From positions 1 through 9,289 of the forward strand of contig JBOHZD010000175.1 of NCBI GenBank assembly GCA_050738315.1: 9,289 bases of DNA, in the 5' to 3' direction. A program made the translations under genes and the position numbers. The notes under the pieces are model-generated. The model made no database searches. It worked only from the letters and a program-made list of their open reading frames with translations, and had not been told where the DNA came from. Positions 7,263-9,289 of this stretch are shown here, piece by piece; the first letter of the stretch is position 1; each line of letters starts with the position of its first letter. The DNA is from IDS-8 sp050738315 (GTDB lineage: Bacteria; Pseudomonadota; Gammaproteobacteria; Steroidobacterales; Woeseiaceae).

Positions 7263-9203
7263 CTCTGCCGGCATGATGAAACCGAAAAGCCTGCTGCCTT
7301 TCCTCTGTACCTCCGTACTTGCCGGAACCGCAGGCGCGGCTACTGACAGTGGAGCGCCGCCGCCGCTCGATCCCGCATCGTGGCCGCAACCGGAAACGCG
7401 CCGAGCGGTCGACACCGAACTCGAAAAGCGCGTCTCCGTGTTGCTTGCGGAAATGACGCTCGAAGAGAAAGTCGGCCAGATCATTCAGGCCGACATCAGT
7501 TCAGTTACGCCCGAGGACGTCCGGCGCTTCCACCTGGGTTCCGTCCTGAATGGCGGCAATTCGGGGCCGGGCGGCGATGACCGCGCGAGCCCATCGCAGT
7601 GGCTGCAACTGGCCGACGCGTTTTACGAGGCTTCTGCGGATGGCCGGGACGGTGGAGCCGGTATCCCCGTCATCTGGGGTACCGACGCCGTACACGGCAA
7701 CAACAACGTCGTCGGCGCGACGCTCTTTCCGCACAATATCGGACTGGGCGCGGCTCACGATCCCGACCTGATGCTCCGCATCGGCCAGGTGACGGCGCGC
7801 GAAACGGCCGTAACCGGTCTCGACTGGACATTCGCGCCTACGCTCGCGGTGGTGCGGGACGATCGCTGGGGCAGAACTTACGAGGGATATTCCGAGGACC
7901 CCGCCGTCGTCCATTCGTATGCGGCAGCCATCGTCGAAGGATTGCAAGGAACGCTCGAGGATCCCGCTCGTCTGCGCGGCGAGCACGTCATTGCGACGGC
8001 CAAGCATTTTGTCGGGGATGGAGGGACAGCGCACGGCATCGACCAGGGAAACAACCTGTCTTCGCCCTCTGAGCTACAAAGCATTCACGCCGCCGGGTAC
8101 CTGCCGGCCATTGAAGCCGGCGTCGAGACCGTCATGGCGTCCTTCAACAGCTGGCACGGACAGAAAATGCACGGCTTCAAGCCGTTGTTGACCGGGATCT
8201 TGAAAGAGCGCTGGGGCTTTGACGGCTTCGTGGTCGGCGACTGGAACGCCCACGGCCAGGTCGAAGGTTGCACCAACGTCAGTTGCCCGCAGGCGATCAA
8301 TGCCGGTATCGACATGTTGATGGCGCCCGATAGCTGGCGCGAGCTGTATGGCAATACACTCGCGAGCGCAAAAAGCGGAGAGATTCCGGGCGGGCGCCTG
8401 GATGACGCGGTGCGGCGTATCCTCCGGGTCAAACTCCGTGCCGGCATGATGGAGCGGCCGAAGCCGTCCGCCCGGCCGCTTGCGGGGCGTTTCGAATTGC
8501 TCGGCGCGCAGGAACACCGCGCAGTGGCCAGGGAAGCGGTGAGAAAGTCACTGGTACTACTGAAAAACAACGGGCCCGTACTCCCGCTCGCCGCTAACGC
8601 CCGGGTGCTGGTCGTGGGGCACAGCAGCGGACAACGTTGCACAGCAGTGCGGAGGCTGGACTTTGTCCTGGCAGGGAGACGGGACCAGTCGGGCAGACTT
8701 CCCGAATGCCGATTCGATCTGGGATGGCATCCGGGAGGCCGTTGGCGTCGCGGGTGGTACGGCCGTACTGAGTGTGGACGGATCGTACGACGAACGTCCC
8801 GATGTCGCGGTCGTCGTATTCGGTGAACAGCCGTACGCGGAAACAGCGGGCGACATCCGCAACGTCGATTTTACGCCGGCAGCTTTCGATCACATGGCTG
8901 TGTTGCAACGACTGCGTGACGACGACATCCCTGTGGTCAGTCTCTTCATCTCGGGACGGCCTCTCTGGGTGAAACCGGAACTCGATTCAAGCGACGCCTT
9001 CGTAGCGGCCTGGTTACCCGGTTCGGAGGGTGCCGGTATTGCGGATGTACTGATCGGCAACGCGCAAGGAAACCCGCGTTTCGATTTCAGTGGGAAGCTC
9101 TCCTATTCGTGGCCAAAGTCGCCGGTCCAGTCCGCGGTCAATAAACGGCGACTCCGCATACGATCCGTTGTTTGCATTCGGTTATGGTCTGACTCAGGAA
9201 TAG
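7252..9203 (+). pseudogene. GH3-family beta-glucosidase / exo-beta-glucanase, broken by two frameshifts
   Basis: This is a secreted glycoside hydrolase family 3 enzyme (barley ExoI/ExoP-like), which releases glucose from beta-glucans. A signal peptide starts best at the ATGs at 7273 or 7276 (MKPKSLLPFL...GTAGA) rather than 7252, for which no ribosome site is seen. Numbered from 7252, the catalytic barrel shows WGTDAVHGNNN (142-152), RWGRTYEGYSEDP (205-217), KHFVGDGGT (251-259) and nucleophile Asp330 in GFVVGDWNAHGQ. The second domain starts near VRKSLVLLKNNGPVLPL. After VLVVGHS the frame shifts at 8620-8627: it resumes in frame 2 as ADNVAQQCGGWTLSWQGDG, with GEQPYAET at 8822 and SGRPLWVKPELD, then AAWLPGSEGAG. 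At 9140-9147 it shifts again to frame 3 as NGDSAYDPLFAFGYGLTQE and stops at TAG 9201-9203. Each shift equals one extra base. The repaired protein would be 649 residues. Left alone, translation ends early at 8826 without the second domain. The ExoP-type C-terminal extension is absent. Confidence 0.85.
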
Positions 9204-9289
9204 GGTAGGAGGCGGGGTTACCCCCGCCGTCCTCCCACACCACCGTACGTACGGTTCCGTATACGGCGGTTCATGAAGTGCGCTGGAGA
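9200..9289 (-). mobile_element. 3' end of a group II intron, probably class C (continues past the window)
   Basis: Read on the minus strand, the last 90 bases match the 3' terminus typical of bacterial group II introns: a short linker, a domain V hairpin, a G-rich linker TGTGGGAGGAC, a domain VI hairpin and a tail TCCTACCCTAT. The exact 3' splice boundary is uncertain by a few bases: CCTAC or CCCTAT would put it between about 9200 and 9206. The intron points against the GH3 gene, so splicing cannot repair the GH3 message. Its reverse transcriptase/maturase, if present, lies to the right of the window. Class C is inferred from the CGC triad in domain V; class C introns usually insert next to terminators or attC-like hairpins. 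It could also be only a remnant, because the 5' part is not visible. Confidence 0.8.
9207..9272 (-). ncRNA. Group II intron domains V and VI
   Basis: Domain V (complement of 9239-9270): ACCGCCGTA pairs with TACGGTGGT over nine pairs with one G-U wobble. The two-base bulge CG follows an upper stem TACG/CGTA capped by GAAC. The triad position near the base reads CGC, as in class C introns, rather than the AGC of most others. Domain VI (complement of 9211-9228): GGCGGGG pairs with CCCCGCC around a GTAA tetraloop. The stem can extend as AGGA with TCCT past a bulged C. These two hairpins hold the catalytic metal site and the 3' end of the ribozyme. Confidence 0.78.

Noticed and set aside
8663..9208. 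Separate gene on the + strand
   Set aside because: Its translation is the second GH3 domain, and the homology continues upstream to 8627 without a real start, so it is a frameshifted part of the GH3 gene.
9207..9232. GC-rich hairpin as a rho-independent terminator of the GH3 gene
   Set aside because: There is no T run after the stem on the + strand, and the hairpin is domain VI of the intron on the minus strand.
1..9289. CRISPR arrays, tRNA or rRNA genes, integrases, transposase genes
   Set aside because: No repeat-spacer pattern, cloverleaf or recognisable recombinase was seen; the only mobile sequence is the intron end at the right edge.

Overview
The window is GC-rich, densely packed bacterial DNA, most like a free-living gammaproteobacterium (Woeseia/Steroidobacter/Xanthomonad-like). 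That guess rests on gene style only: a lipoprotein M28 peptidase, a signal-peptide GH3 glucosidase, and GTG starts. No rRNA, tRNA or taxon-defining marker is present, so the placement is tentative.

Layout, left to right. A short leader with a rho-independent terminator for an unseen upstream gene (58-81) precedes a 12-TM-type APC amino acid permease (114-1448, +). It meets tail-to-tail, with a 13-bp overlap, a leftward pair that probably forms an operon: a dienelactone-hydrolase-family enzyme (3230-3949, -) followed by an outer-surface M28 zinc aminopeptidase lipoprotein (1436-3178, -). A 181-bp divergent intergenic region (3950-4130) separates this pair from a rightward, translationally coupled three-gene operon: an N-formylglutamate-amidohydrolase-like enzyme (4131-4979), a DUF1704/QEGLA-family HExxxH metallopeptidase (4976-6172) and a glutathione-synthetase/RimK-like ATP-grasp ligase (6169-7215). 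Both junctions are ATGA overlaps. This operon is the most intriguing functional unit. It couples a ligase that forms C-N bonds with two hydrolases that could cleave them, and the middle protein is related to the eukaryotic tubulin C-terminal tyrosine carboxypeptidases (MATCAP). Its substrate cannot be read from the sequence.

The right end holds a GH3 beta-glucosidase (7252-9203, +) broken by two separate +1 frameshifts (about 8620-8627 and 9140-9147). Homology of the translated segments continues cleanly from frame 1 to frame 2 to frame 3, so it is a pseudogene or carries two local sequence errors. Immediately after its stop codon, on the opposite strand, lies the 3' end of a group II intron, probably class C, with recognisable domains V and VI. 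The body of the intron and any reverse transcriptase lie beyond the right edge. The intron may have truncated the GH3 gene.

The new or odd points are the intron/GH3 junction, the double frameshift, the coupled ligase/peptidase/amidohydrolase operon, and a perfect terminator-like hairpin inside the first codons of that operon.
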